A stretch of 54,159 nt of DNA from CAYVXT01 sp964455485. GTDB lineage: Bacteria; Patescibacteriota; Minisyncoccia; Phycocordibacterales; WO2-35-19. Numbering within the stretch: position 1 is the stretch's first letter; each line of letters begins with the position of its first letter. Position numbers and translations under genes: made by a program. The stretch spans positions 1 to 54,159 of the forward strand of contig CAYVXT010000034.1 in the NCBI GenBank assembly GCA_964455485.1, in the 5' to 3' direction. Below, piece after piece: positions 27,141-34,903 of the stretch. A model generated the notes under the pieces. It was not told where the DNA came from. It did no database searches and worked only from the letters and a program-made list of their open reading frames with translations.

Positions 27141-27569
27141 ATGAATAATCACAGTTTATTTAAAGAATTTGAAAATATCTTTCCTGAAGAAGAGGAATTA
27201 AAAGAGGAAAAAAAGCCTCGTGAATACTCTTATAGTCCATTTGCTCTACAAGATGCAATAGGTGAGAGAGATGTAAAAAAAGCTTGGATTGAATATCAAA
27301 AACTCGTTTTCCAAGGTATCGAACCTGATGAATTGGTTCATAAAGTTATATCTAAAGTTCGTGACATGACACTAATAAGTAAGGGGGCCACCGCAGACGG
27401 ACTCGGTATAAAGGATTATCCTTATAATAAATCAAAGAGAGATCTTAAAAATTGGAAAGCGGATCAGCTCCAAAATTTTTATACAAAACTCGTTTATTTG
27501 TATCATGAGTCGCGCATGGGAGGGGAAAGCTTGAGTGTAGCGCTTGAAAAATCTTTGCTTCAGCTTTGA
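27141..27569 (+). CDS. HolA C-terminal-like (clamp-loader delta collar) domain protein
   Basis: The ATG at 27141 gives a 142-residue protein; an upstream in-frame ATG at 27120 lies close to polA. After an acidic N-terminus it shows FALQDAIGERDVKKAWIEYQ, then ISKVRDMTLISKGA, and ends SRMGGESLSVALEKSLLQL. This is the order of helices in the C-terminal collar domain of the DNA polymerase III delta subunit (F.L.dAi..rd...A...y..L ... K ... g..+..ALE). No AAA+ domain precedes it. Whether it works in a clamp loader is inference. Confidence 0.6.
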   Translation: MNNHSLFKEFENIFPEEEELKEEKKPREYSYSPFALQDAIGERDVKKAWIEYQKLVFQGIEPDELVHKVISKVRDMTLISKGATADGLGIKDYPYNKSKRDLKNWKADQLQNFYTKLVYLYHESRMGGESLSVALEKSLLQL

Positions 27570-27606
27570 TTTTTAGGTATTTTGTAGTATATTTCTTTTG
27601 TTTTAA

Positions 27607-27679
27607 CCGCCCGTAGCTCAGTCGGTAGAGCAGCTCCCTTTTAAGGAGAGGGTCGTAGGTTCGATTCCTACCGGGCGGA
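27607..27679 (+). tRNA. tRNA-Lys (anticodon UUU)
   Basis: The 7-bp acceptor CCGCCCG/CGGGCGG, D arm GCTC/GAGC, anticodon loop CTTTTAA (UUU) and T arm with GGTTCGATTCC are all present. CCA is not encoded (the sequence after the discriminator A reads CAG). Confidence 0.95.
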
Positions 27680-27807
27680 CAGTGTTCAAAAATGTGCTTT
27701 TTTATTTTGAGTAATGGGTCATTCTTGGTTTAGGTAACGAAATTTTACTATAAATGAGGAGTAAAATAGCATGAAATATGTAAAACTACGATATAAACCT
27801 AGGTAAG

Positions 27808-28692
27808 TTGAGGGAGGAAAAAAGGAAATCAACACACCCGTTAAATTTTATGAAATCTTTTTTTAAATTGATAAACAGTATTCATTGTTTTGACTATAAA
27901 AAACTTTTGGACAAGATAAAAGGAAAAGTTTTTGAATATAGTTTTAACCAAACATATTTTTTTTGGTTGTTATTTTGTTTAGTTTTTGGTTTTTGTATCT
28001 CAACAATAATTATAAGACCTTTTGCAACCAACAAACTCGATCTCGGATTTTATAACGGTGTTTCTCAAAAATATGTCTTTGAGAAAGAAGATCAGGGTCA
28101 ATTAGGTCTAATACTAAGTGAAGCCCTAGGCGCAACACTTAATTTAAGTTGGTACAATGTATGCTTTTATAATAAAAGCTTTATAACAGAACAAGGAAAA
28201 CTTACTAACGGTTCTGTTATTTTGGAGATTGATATATTTCCGCTCAATACCAATAGGTCAATGATTGAACTACAAAAAGGTTTAAATATTCCTTTTTCAA
28301 ATAATGGTGACATGGAATCAGTATCTATGATGATTTTGGGAAAGAGAATTGCGGCTTCAAGTAATCATGGTGGTTGTATACAAATTAAAGATTCTGAGGG
28401 AGGTATCGAGTACCGATTATCAATGTTAGAAAAAACTAAGGATAGATATGGTACAGATATTATTGTCCCAGTTTCTATTATGAGTATTAGTAAAGATCAA
28501 CCGTATCCATTAGAAACAGGTCCTATCTCAGAGTCAAAGCTTTTAAATCTTGGAGCTACAGAACTATTTATAGAAAATAATTCATATGCTTTTTGGGTTA
28601 AAAAAGTAGTTGTGATTTTTATTATTTTTGGTTTAATCGAATCTCTCAGAAAGATTTTTAATTTACTTTTTCCTAAGAAGCTATCTAAATAA
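27808..28692 (+). CDS. Hypothetical membrane protein with two TM helices
   Basis: 294 residues from a TTG start; an in-frame ATG at 27850 (MKSFFKLIN) is an alternative that removes 14 residues. One membrane helix lies near 52-72 and a second near 270-288, bracketing an extracytoplasmic beta-rich region of about 190 residues with several Asn-Gly turns. I recognise no family. It stands alone between tRNA-Lys and the repeat ahead of the DoxX gene, and is AT-rich like the host. Confidence 0.6.
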   Translation: MREEKRKSTHPLNFMKSFFKLINSIHCFDYKKLLDKIKGKVFEYSFNQTYFFWLLFCLVFGFCISTIIIRPFATNKLDLGFYNGVSQKYVFEKEDQGQLGLILSEALGATLNLSWYNVCFYNKSFITEQGKLTNGSVILEIDIFPLNTNRSMIELQKGLNIPFSNNGDMESVSMMILGKRIAASSNHGGCIQIKDSEGGIEYRLSMLEKTKDRYGTDIIVPVSIMSISKDQPYPLETGPISESKLLNLGATELFIENNSYAFWVKKVVVIFIIFGLIESLRKIFNLLFPKKLSK

Positions 28693-28700
28693 ATTTACCT

Positions 28701-28737
28701 AAACTTTTTAACTTGCGCCCTTGTAACTTTCAAACTT
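28701..28737. repeat. Intergenic single-arm copy of the AACTTGCGCC repeat
   Basis: AACTTTTTAACTTGCGCC followed by CTTGTAACTTTCAAACTT. It matches the right arm of the tsaE insertion (AACTTGCGCC, TTACTTTCAAACT). Confidence 0.6.
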
Positions 28738-29140
28738 ATAACGGAATATCTATCGCAAAGGCGCCGGCACCTGATAAGAGAAGGGATAGTGAGATTCCAA
28801 AAAGCATTATATAAAAGGCGATATTTCGTTTTAATACAGATGGGTCCTTGTATTCGATATATGTACCGATGAGGGTGAATATGGTAAGCACTAGAGCCGC
28901 AATTTGAGTGTAAAAACCCAAAATGTACATAATTCCACCTACTACCTCAATAATACCCAAAACTTTAGTTGAAATTACGGGGCTTGGAATTCTAAGGGTT
29001 TTAAAAATATTAATCCATCTCTGTTGCTCACTTCTAAATGTTAAAAAACCTAGATCAATGAAAATAATCCCAGCAATTAGTCTTAATATAAATGGTGATA
29101 ATAAAGAATATGTGAGCAGGTCTGGAAAAGGGTTGAGCAT
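28736..29140 (-). CDS. DoxX family membrane protein
   Basis: Start taken at the ATG of MLNPFPDLL (29140). A longer frame to 29167 would draw its extra nine residues from a neighbouring inverted repeat and is unlikely. About 134 residues with four membrane helices; FILRLIAGIIFIDLGFLTF opens the DoxX-like pattern and VLGIIEVVGGIMYILGFYTQ is the characteristic second helix pair. DoxX-like proteins are linked to redox and thiol stress in other bacteria, but the activity here is unknown. Confidence 0.8.
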   Translation of the reverse strand: MLNPFPDLLTYSLLSPFILRLIAGIIFIDLGFLTFRSEQQRWINIFKTLRIPSPVISTKVLGIIEVVGGIMYILGFYTQIAALVLTIFTLIGTYIEYKDPSVLKRNIAFYIMLFGISLSLLLSGAGAFAIDIPL

Positions 29141-29149
29141 ATTGGTTTG

Positions 29150-29211
29150 AAAGTTGAAAGTTATCAAGTTTGAAAGTTTGTCTCAAACTTGCACCTTTCT
29201 AACTTTTAACT
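29150..29211. repeat. Intergenic inverted repeat of the AACTTGCACC family
   Basis: The left arm 29150-29180 and right arm 29184-29211 pair imperfectly around TCT. The right arm contains CAAACTTGCACCTTTC. It sits between the divergent DoxX and TrmH genes. Confidence 0.65.
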
Positions 29212-29226
29212 ATATTATCACTTAAT

Positions 29227-29775
29227 ATGGCTAAATCAAACATCAAAGAATTAATTATTGTCCTTAATAATATTCGGAGCAACGAGAACGTCGGGTCTAT
29301 TTTTAGAACATGTGATGCGGCTGGTGTATCTAAAATCATTTTGTGTGGTTACACCCCAGCACCACTGGATCGCTTCAATAGAGAAAACAAAGCTCTTTCA
29401 AAAGCGGCTTTAGGGGCAGAGAAGTTTGTTGAGTGGGAAAAGGCAGAGAGTTTAAAAAGCGCATGTGAAAAGTTAAAAAGTGAAGGACATAAAATAATTG
29501 GAGTAGAACAATCTGACAATTCTATTAATTATAAGGATCTCAAAACCTCTAAGTCCATAGCTTCAACCTCTAAGTTTGCTTTGGTATTCGGAAACGAAGT
29601 TGACGGTCTTTCAAAAGAAGATTTAGAAATGTGTGATTTGGTAGCAGAAATACCAATGAGAGGCTTAATGGTTAGGCAAGATCACCATCCTCGCCATTCT
29701 GGTCGGGGAAAAGAGTCTTTAAATGTAGCTGTTGCAGCTGGAATTATTCTTTTCGAACTCTCTTGTGGAGCGTAG
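29227..29775 (+). CDS. TrmH/SpoU family RNA 2'-O-methyltransferase
   Basis: 182 residues, SPOUT fold. Motif 1 is LNNIRSNENVGSIFRTCDAAG, motif 2 is FALVFGNEVDGLS, and motif 3 is EIPMRG ... KESLNVAVAAGI. A stretch of about 14 residues (LMVRQDHHPRHSGR) interrupts motif 3 between RG and KES, where related proteins read straight through. The frame is intact. The enzyme would methylate a ribose in rRNA or tRNA; the exact site is unknown. The insertion lies near the cofactor knot and may alter activity. Confidence 0.88.
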   Translation: MAKSNIKELIIVLNNIRSNENVGSIFRTCDAAGVSKIILCGYTPAPLDRFNRENKALSKAALGAEKFVEWEKAESLKSACEKLKSEGHKIIGVEQSDNSINYKDLKTSKSIASTSKFALVFGNEVDGLSKEDLEMCDLVAEIPMRGLMVRQDHHPRHSGRGKESLNVAVAAGIILFELSCGA

Positions 29776-29810
29776 TTTTAGCGTAGTAAGACGCTTTATG
29801 GCTGTAAAAC

Positions 29811-30734
29811 TTAATACTGAATAGTATCAACAATCAAACCATTTCGATCGAGGAGGTTTATTTTTTCACGCTTCTCACGCCATAGTGGTCCAAACTTATT
29901 TAAATATACTCTGTACTCGTTTCCTGGAAATTCAGTGTCCCCAAAGTTTCTTGCTACACAAGCATTGTAATTAAATTGTGTCCGCATGTAATTTTTGCAT
30001 GATTGTGTGACTGTATCTGGTAAATCTCTTATATACTCACTGTTTACAGTTGAACATCGAGGAATACGGTCTAAGAGGTCCAAACATTCGTCATTGCGGT
30101 CGTAGATGGAAGAAAATTTAGGCATATCATCCTCATTAATTTTTGGACAATTTATAGGAAGACTTGGATAGAAAGTCATATTCTCTTCAAAATAACCAGT
30201 ACAACTATTTGTTCGAAAAGAAATCCCAATAGGTGAAAAACCTTTAGTTATAATAACCCTGTCTCCATCTGTAATTACAATGTCACTTTCTGTGTGGGTG
30301 TGAGGGAAGGGTAGAAGGGCGGCTTTACCAATAACCGCAAAATAGCCCGTGGTTTCGCTTTTAAAATACCAACCCGTAATGTTTATTGTTTCTCCTTTAT
30401 CTAGGCTTGTATAAAGAGATATATATTCTTGGTCAGGTTCGTTTGAGTATAAACCCGATATGCCCGACATGCTAACTTTTCCATAATAAGGGGATCTCTT
30501 TCGTTCTTCTGATTGTTTGGATAAATCTTTTTCTAATCTCTCAATCTTATCCTCAGCTTCTTTTATACTAGCCGAAACATCCTTGTTTGAGGTATATGAT
30601 GATGTTGATGGCCACAAAGCATTGGTGTTTGAACTGGAACTCGAAGTAAGATTTTTGTTTACTGGCCCATAAGCAAATCCTGCTATTACAAACAATATTA
30701 TTAAGATAAAAATAGGAGAATCGTCTTTTTTCAC
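29811..30734 (-). CDS. Membrane-anchored protein with possible lamin-tail-like domain
   Basis: 307 residues: an N-terminal anchor (IFILIILFVIAGFAYG), a Ser/Thr-rich linker, a short coiled coil (about 52-75), then a beta-rich domain (EYISLYTSLDKGETINITGW) reminiscent of lamin-tail domains. A Cys-containing helical region and a final beta segment (REKINLLDRNGLIVDTIQY) follow. Six cysteines in the second half could form disulfides outside the cell. It lies 1 nt downstream of mutM in the same direction. The family call is tentative. Confidence 0.55.
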   Translation of the reverse strand: MKKDDSPIFILIILFVIAGFAYGPVNKNLTSSSSSNTNALWPSTSSYTSNKDVSASIKEAEDKIERLEKDLSKQSEERKRSPYYGKVSMSGISGLYSNEPDQEYISLYTSLDKGETINITGWYFKSETTGYFAVIGKAALLPFPHTHTESDIVITDGDRVIITKGFSPIGISFRTNSCTGYFEENMTFYPSLPINCPKINEDDMPKFSSIYDRNDECLDLLDRIPRCSTVNSEYIRDLPDTVTQSCKNYMRTQFNYNACVARNFGDTEFPGNEYRVYLNKFGPLWREKREKINLLDRNGLIVDTIQY

Positions 30735-30735
30735 T

Positions 30736-31659
30736 TTAGTATTTTATTTGATGTACTTTGCAAAAGTGGGTGCTTCTACCTTTAACTACAATCCTTTCTA
30801 TTATACCGGAGCATCTAGGTTTTGGACATCTTTCGTTTTTTCTACCATAAACTTTATGGAAGTCTTGAAAGCCACCTTTTTCCCCGTGTATATTTCTATA
30901 ATCTGATTTTGAATCGCCTCCATGTTTTATTGAAAATAACAATATTTCTCTCATTGCAGCAAACATGTCCTTAAATTTCTTGTCCGGAATTTTTGTGGGG
31001 AAGGATAGTGGATGAACTCCAGATAGCCACAGCATTTCGTCTGAATAAATGTTGCCTATGCCAGCTAAACCCGTTTGATCAAGTAAGGCAGATTTTATTG
31101 GCATTGTTTTTCTTTTCCTAAGTATCTCAATAAATTTAGCGGGGGATAATGTTGGTGCTAAAGGGTCGATGCCCAAAGTGCCAACGTTTTCGTGTTCGTG
31201 CAGAAGTTTGGTTTTGATTATAGTTATTGATGCAAACTTTCTCATGTCGGAAAGTACCAGTTGTTTGCCGTCAGAAAGACTAAGCACAAAGTGTATGTAT
31301 TGATTGTACGGATCCTGTAAAGGCCCTTCTTCCATCGCTTTCCAACTTGCACCTTTCAAACTTTTTAACTTCTCGTACTTCCCGTACATCAAATGCCCTG
31401 TCATTTTCATGTGGATTATGATGGTGTAGTCGTTTTTTAGATTTATTAAAATATTTTTTCCTCTTCTTTCTGTATCAATTATTTTTTGTCCCTCAACTAA
31501 TTGTTTAAAGTTTTCAAAATATTTTTTGTTTTTTAATGTTTGCCGGTGGGGAACACTGGTACTCAAATGAAAATCTGACCACGCTTCTTTTATGGTTTTT
31601 CCCACTGCTACTCTTTTTACACCCTCTACTGTTGTGTGTACTTCAGGAAGTTCTGGCAT
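30736..31659 (-). CDS. mutM: Formamidopyrimidine-DNA glycosylase
   Basis: 307 residues against about 270 usual. The N-terminal PELPEV carries the catalytic Pro and Glu. HMKMTGHL, LSDMRKFA, the H2TH helix region and a C-terminal zinc finger are present. The finger reads CPKPRC ... CKVH, so the last ligand appears to be His rather than Cys. Extra residues (EKLKSLKGASWKAM) after HLMYGKY coincide with a copy of the dispersed AACTTGCACC repeat. It removes oxidised purines such as 8-oxoguanine. Confidence 0.95.
   Translation of the reverse strand: MPELPEVHTTVEGVKRVAVGKTIKEAWSDFHLSTSVPHRQTLKNKKYFENFKQLVEGQKIIDTERRGKNILINLKNDYTIIIHMKMTGHLMYGKYEKLKSLKGASWKAMEEGPLQDPYNQYIHFVLSLSDGKQLVLSDMRKFASITIIKTKLLHEHENVGTLGIDPLAPTLSPAKFIEILRKRKTMPIKSALLDQTGLAGIGNIYSDEMLWLSGVHPLSFPTKIPDKKFKDMFAAMREILLFSIKHGGDSKSDYRNIHGEKGGFQDFHKVYGRKNERCPKPRCSGIIERIVVKGRSTHFCKVHQIKY
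31341..31371. repeat. AACTTGCACC repeat embedded in mutM
   Basis: CCAACTTGCACCTTTCAAAC followed by TTTTTAACTTC matches the right arm of the intergenic element at 29150-29211. It encodes part of a mutM-specific insertion in frame. Confidence 0.65.
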
Positions 31660-31722
31660 ACGATATATTTTTAACGAATATAATGAGTAAAAAATAATCG
31701 CTCAGAATAATTTTGCAACAAA

Positions 31723-33138
31723 TTATTCTGAGTTACTCAATAATTTTTGCAACTCTTCTCTTGCAACTCTTGCATCGTCCCATTCTTCTTTAGTTCCATT
31801 TGGCCCCATGATGTAAGGGTCAGTGCCTTTACCTGTGATTAAAACCGCAATTTTTTCATCAGCCGACTTCGAATGAGTTAATTCTTTGGCTTTGCTAATA
31901 GCGAATCGAATAGCCTCTCTTCGGTTGATTATTATGTCGAGTGGTTTTTTGGTGACCCCCCTTTTCATTTCATTTATTATTTCCATTGGGTCTTCGTCGT
32001 ATGGGTCTTCATTAGTTAGGATTATGTGGTCGCAATTTTGATCTGCCACTTCTGCCATCACTTTTCTTTTCCATTTATCTCTACCACCACCAGTATTACC
32101 AAGTACGCATATTTTTGTATGGTTTTTGTAAGCACCGTAAATGGCTTCCAAAGATTCTTTTGTGTGGGCATAGTCAACTACTACATCAAATTCAGGTATT
32201 GTAGAGTTGTCTACCAAAATTTTTTCCATTCTGCCCCGCACCTTATCCATTTTTTCTAAGCCTATTTTTGCTTGTTCTGTACTGATGCCAAAAAATTCAG
32301 CACATTTTATTGCTCCGATCATATTGGAAACATTAAACATACCAGGAAGTTTTGAATGGATAACAGTTTTTTTAATTTGGAAAGTTGAACCAGTCGAATC
32401 TGATTTTATTGAAACCGCGTCGTTCAATGAATATTTTATTTTATTTGGAATGTTGAGTGCAAGAAATTTTTCTGACTCTTTATCGTCAATGTTTGCAATT
32501 ATTGCAGGGGTTAAAAGGGAAGTTCTTGAAAAAATGTCTGGCCTCGCTTGGACTTGAGAGACTACAAGGCCAGGACGGGGAGATCCGAGGACTTTTTGAA
32601 AGAATTTCACTTTTAACCTTATTAATTCCTCGGCGATAGAAAGTTTTGCTTTTACATACTTTTCATAAGATCCGTGCGACTCTATGTGTTCAGGAGAGAG
32701 GTTTGTAAAAATGAGAGCGTCTGGATAAACAAACTTGTGTCTAAATTGTTTTGATCCCTCTGAACTCATTTCTAAAATAGCTACATCGCAACCAGAATTT
32801 ATTGAGTCTCTTAGAAATTGCTGTATGAAAAACCTACCAGGCATTGTCATTTTAAACTTATTGCTCCTTTCCTTATCAGCAATTTTAAATCTGATAGTAT
32901 TTTGTACGGCTGTTTTATATCCTGCTGCTTCAAAAATAGCGTTTACCATTTCTGTTGTCGTGCTTTTGCCTTTAGTGCCAGTTACACCTATTACTAGTAT
33001 TTTTTTTCCAGGAAACTTGTAAATAATTGCACCCACAAATGCAAGCAAGTAATGATAAATAGGCTGGGCAGCCTTAAATATTTTTTTTGGTATTATTTTT
33101 CTTCCAATTTTTAGTATTTTTTCCATTCTATTTTCCAA
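31723..33138 (-). CDS. murE: MurE-type UDP-N-acetylmuramyl peptide ligase lacking the N-terminal domain
   Basis: 471 residues. Mur ligase central domain with GVTGTKGKSTTTEM (P-loop), EMSSEG and FTNLSPEHIESHGS, and the C-terminal domain with VVDYAHTKESLEA, GNTGGGRDKWKR and TNEDPYDEDP. The usual N-terminal UDP-binding domain is missing; the protein starts about 45 residues before the P-loop. The DNPR motif of diaminopimelate ligases is replaced by EDPYDEDP, so the added amino acid is uncertain. About 25 extra residues near 195-220 look repeat-derived. It overlaps ruvA by 11 nt. Confidence 0.88.
   Translation of the reverse strand: MENRMEKILKIGRKIIPKKIFKAAQPIYHYLLAFVGAIIYKFPGKKILVIGVTGTKGKSTTTEMVNAIFEAAGYKTAVQNTIRFKIADKERSNKFKMTMPGRFFIQQFLRDSINSGCDVAILEMSSEGSKQFRHKFVYPDALIFTNLSPEHIESHGSYEKYVKAKLSIAEELIRLKVKFFQKVLGSPRPGLVVSQVQARPDIFSRTSLLTPAIIANIDDKESEKFLALNIPNKIKYSLNDAVSIKSDSTGSTFQIKKTVIHSKLPGMFNVSNMIGAIKCAEFFGISTEQAKIGLEKMDKVRGRMEKILVDNSTIPEFDVVVDYAHTKESLEAIYGAYKNHTKICVLGNTGGGRDKWKRKVMAEVADQNCDHIILTNEDPYDEDPMEIINEMKRGVTKKPLDIIINRREAIRFAISKAKELTHSKSADEKIAVLITGKGTDPYIMGPNGTKEEWDDARVAREELQKLLSNSE
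32536..32590. repeat. GC-rich in-frame insertion within murE
   Basis: Locally GC-rich DNA, with CTGGCCT and AGGCCAG as inverted ends, encodes GSPRPGLVVSQVQARPD within the ligase at a point where family members go directly to the INxDD strand. It resembles repeat-derived insertions elsewhere in the window. Confidence 0.5.
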
Positions 33139-33691
33139 AGTGCTTTAATGCGTGTTTTATTTTTTCGTTAGTACCTGAAATTTCTTTTGGCATACTTTTT
33201 ATAACTTCTTGAATATCACGGTCCCTATATCCAAGAGATTTTAATGCTTCAAATACATCTACATCTTCTACTGAACCACCTTTTTCACTTCTTGAAATTA
33301 ATTTACCATTCAACTCAAGTACTATTTTTTCGGCAGTTTTTCGACCGATACCAGATATTTTAGTTAGGGAAGAGGTGTCCCCGGTTGCTACCGCTTGTTC
33401 AATAGACGAAACCCCGGCAACACCCAATATTGCTAAGGCTGACTTTGGACCTACACCCGAAACGGTAAGAAGAAGCTCAAAAACTTTTAGTTCGTCCTCA
33501 GTTTCAAAACCATATAGATCTATTGAATTTTCTCGAACTGCCGTATGGGTCCAAAAACTAACTTCTGCTCCCAACCTCAACCTCTCAATATATGAAATTG
33601 TAGAGTTTATAACAAAACCTAAACCGTGTAGGTCAACAATCGCCCTTGTTGGCTTTATGTCTATTAAAGTGCCTTTTATATAGCCAAACAT
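33128..33691 (-). CDS. ruvA: Holliday junction DNA-binding protein RuvA
   Basis: 187 residues. N-terminal OB fold (MFGYIKGTLIDIKPTRAIVD), tandem helix-hairpin-helix region with LLTVSGVGPKSALAIL and LTKISGIGRKTAEKIVLEL, and a C-terminal UBA-like domain (ALKSLGYRDRDIQEVIKSM) that contacts RuvB. It targets RuvB to four-way junctions. Full length for the family. It lies upstream of and overlaps the MurE-like gene rather than sitting beside ruvB. Confidence 0.95.
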   Translation of the reverse strand: MFGYIKGTLIDIKPTRAIVDLHGLGFVINSTISYIERLRLGAEVSFWTHTAVRENSIDLYGFETEDELKVFELLLTVSGVGPKSALAILGVAGVSSIEQAVATGDTSSLTKISGIGRKTAEKIVLELNGKLISRSEKGGSVEDVDVFEALKSLGYRDRDIQEVIKSMPKEISGTNEKIKHALKHFGK

Positions 33692-33839
33692 AAGAAATTT
33701 AAAGCTATAAGCTTAAAGCTTAGAGATGAAAATATAATACCTCAAAATTACTTTATCCGCATTTGCAAAATTTCAAGCTATATGTTAAATTTTGACCGTA
33801 AAACTTTACGTTTTAAGCTTTAATTTTTAATCGTTTACC
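33692..33839. repeat. AT-rich intergenic region with AAGCTTAAAG-type inverted repeats
   Basis: The left part reads AGCTATAAGCTTAAAGCTTA. The right part contains CGTAAAACTTTACG (a small perfect hairpin) and TTTTAAGCTTTAA, complementary to the left. It separates ruvA from rpsT and must include both promoters. No coding frame is seen. Confidence 0.45.
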
Positions 33840-34097
33840 GTGCCAATCACAAGTTCAGCAAAAAAGGCCCTCCGATCTTCTAAAAAGAAGAAGGTTTTTA
33901 ATTTGAAAAGGAAGGGTGAAATGAATAATGTAATAAAGGAATATAAAAAACTTATTGTTTCTAAAGATGGAAAGGCTGCAGAAAAGCTTTTGCCAAAACT
34001 TCAAAAAGCAATAGATAAGGCAGAGAAAAGGGGAGTGATAAAGAAAAATACTGCAGCCCGAAAAAAATCTCGTCTCATGAAAAAACTAGGCAAGTAA
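33840..34097 (+). CDS. rpsT: Ribosomal protein bS20
   Basis: 85 residues, very basic, with the S20 signature of a helical protein: MPITSSAKKALRSSKKKK at the start and a C-terminal KRGVIKKNTAARKKSRLMKK. The initiator is GTG with no evident Shine-Dalgarno. It is a small-subunit protein binding 16S rRNA early in assembly. Monocistronic, closed by its own terminator. Confidence 0.93.
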   Translation: MPITSSAKKALRSSKKKKVFNLKRKGEMNNVIKEYKKLIVSKDGKAAEKLLPKLQKAIDKAEKRGVIKKNTAARKKSRLMKKLGK

Positions 34098-34102
34098 ATA
34101 AA

Positions 34103-34130
34103 TCAAAAAATCCCTCACGGGATTTTTTGA
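34103..34130 (+). terminator. Intrinsic terminator after rpsT
   Basis: AAAAAATCCC-TCAC-GGGATTTTTT, symmetric and therefore bidirectional. It also serves the convergent yhhQ gene. Confidence 0.85.
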
Positions 34131-34147
34131 TTGGAGATTTTGCTAAA

Positions 34148-34852
34148 CTATTTATTTTCTGAAAGATGGAATGGATTGTAGCTTATACCTTTGTCGTAGA
34201 CATCAATTCCTTCTGCTTTTTTGAGCTTACCAACAATCCAGTAAGTTATCGGAGTCGCTGCAATTTCGTAAGCAACTTTTACTAAGTATCCTGAAATAAT
34301 AATGCTCATCAGAGCAGATGTTGGGACAGTGCCAGCAAATGCAATAGTGGCAAAGATTATGCTGTCTACACCTTCTCCAACAATAGTAGAACCGACAGTT
34401 CTCATCCAAAGTCTCTTTCCTTGCATCCAGACTTTCATCCGTGAGAGGACATAAGAGTTGCTGAATTCGCCTGCAAAATAGGCTGTAATTGAGGCTATAA
34501 CGATCCTGGGGACTGCACCGAGGATTACTTCATATGCCCCCTGATTCTGCCAAAATGGAGCTGGTGGCAGCAATTGAACTAGATAGTAGCAAAGGGACAT
34601 AAAAATAATTGCTATAAATCCGGACCAGATTATCTTCCGAGAAGCTTTATATCCATACACTTCAGTAAGAACATCACCAAAAATATAGCTAATTGGAAAA
34701 ACAAAAATTGCTCCAGCTAGAGAGAGGGACCCAATTTGGATTATCTTAGAACCAACGGTATTAGAAATCATCAAAACGGCAACGAACAAAATAGCAATGT
34801 AGATAAAATACTTACTATTTCTGGAAATATCTGCTCTTGGTTCTGTTTCCAT
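34148..34852 (-). CDS. yhhQ: YhhQ-family queuosine precursor transporter
   Basis: 234 residues with six to seven membrane helices. Family landmarks are the ISNTVGSKI start, FPISYIFGDVLTEVYGYK (conserved acidic pair in the second helix), FSNSYVLSRMK and WMRTVGSTIVGEGVDSIIF. YhhQ (VUT family) imports queuine or preQ precursors, which would suit an organism that salvages modified bases. No queuosine synthesis genes are in the window. It is divergent from the downstream methyltransferase gene. Confidence 0.9.
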   Translation of the reverse strand: METEPRADISRNSKYFIYIAILFVAVLMISNTVGSKIIQIGSLSLAGAIFVFPISYIFGDVLTEVYGYKASRKIIWSGFIAIIFMSLCYYLVQLLPPAPFWQNQGAYEVILGAVPRIVIASITAYFAGEFSNSYVLSRMKVWMQGKRLWMRTVGSTIVGEGVDSIIFATIAFAGTVPTSALMSIIISGYLVKVAYEIAATPITYWIVGKLKKAEGIDVYDKGISYNPFHLSENK

Positions 34853-34903
34853 ATTTGTGTAGGATTATGTATAAAAGATATCGCAAACTTAATAATTATC
34901 AAT

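Noticed and set aside
34736..34903. Longer start of the methyltransferase
   Set aside because: It overlaps the divergent yhhQ gene and encodes Cys/Ile-rich residues unlike the family.
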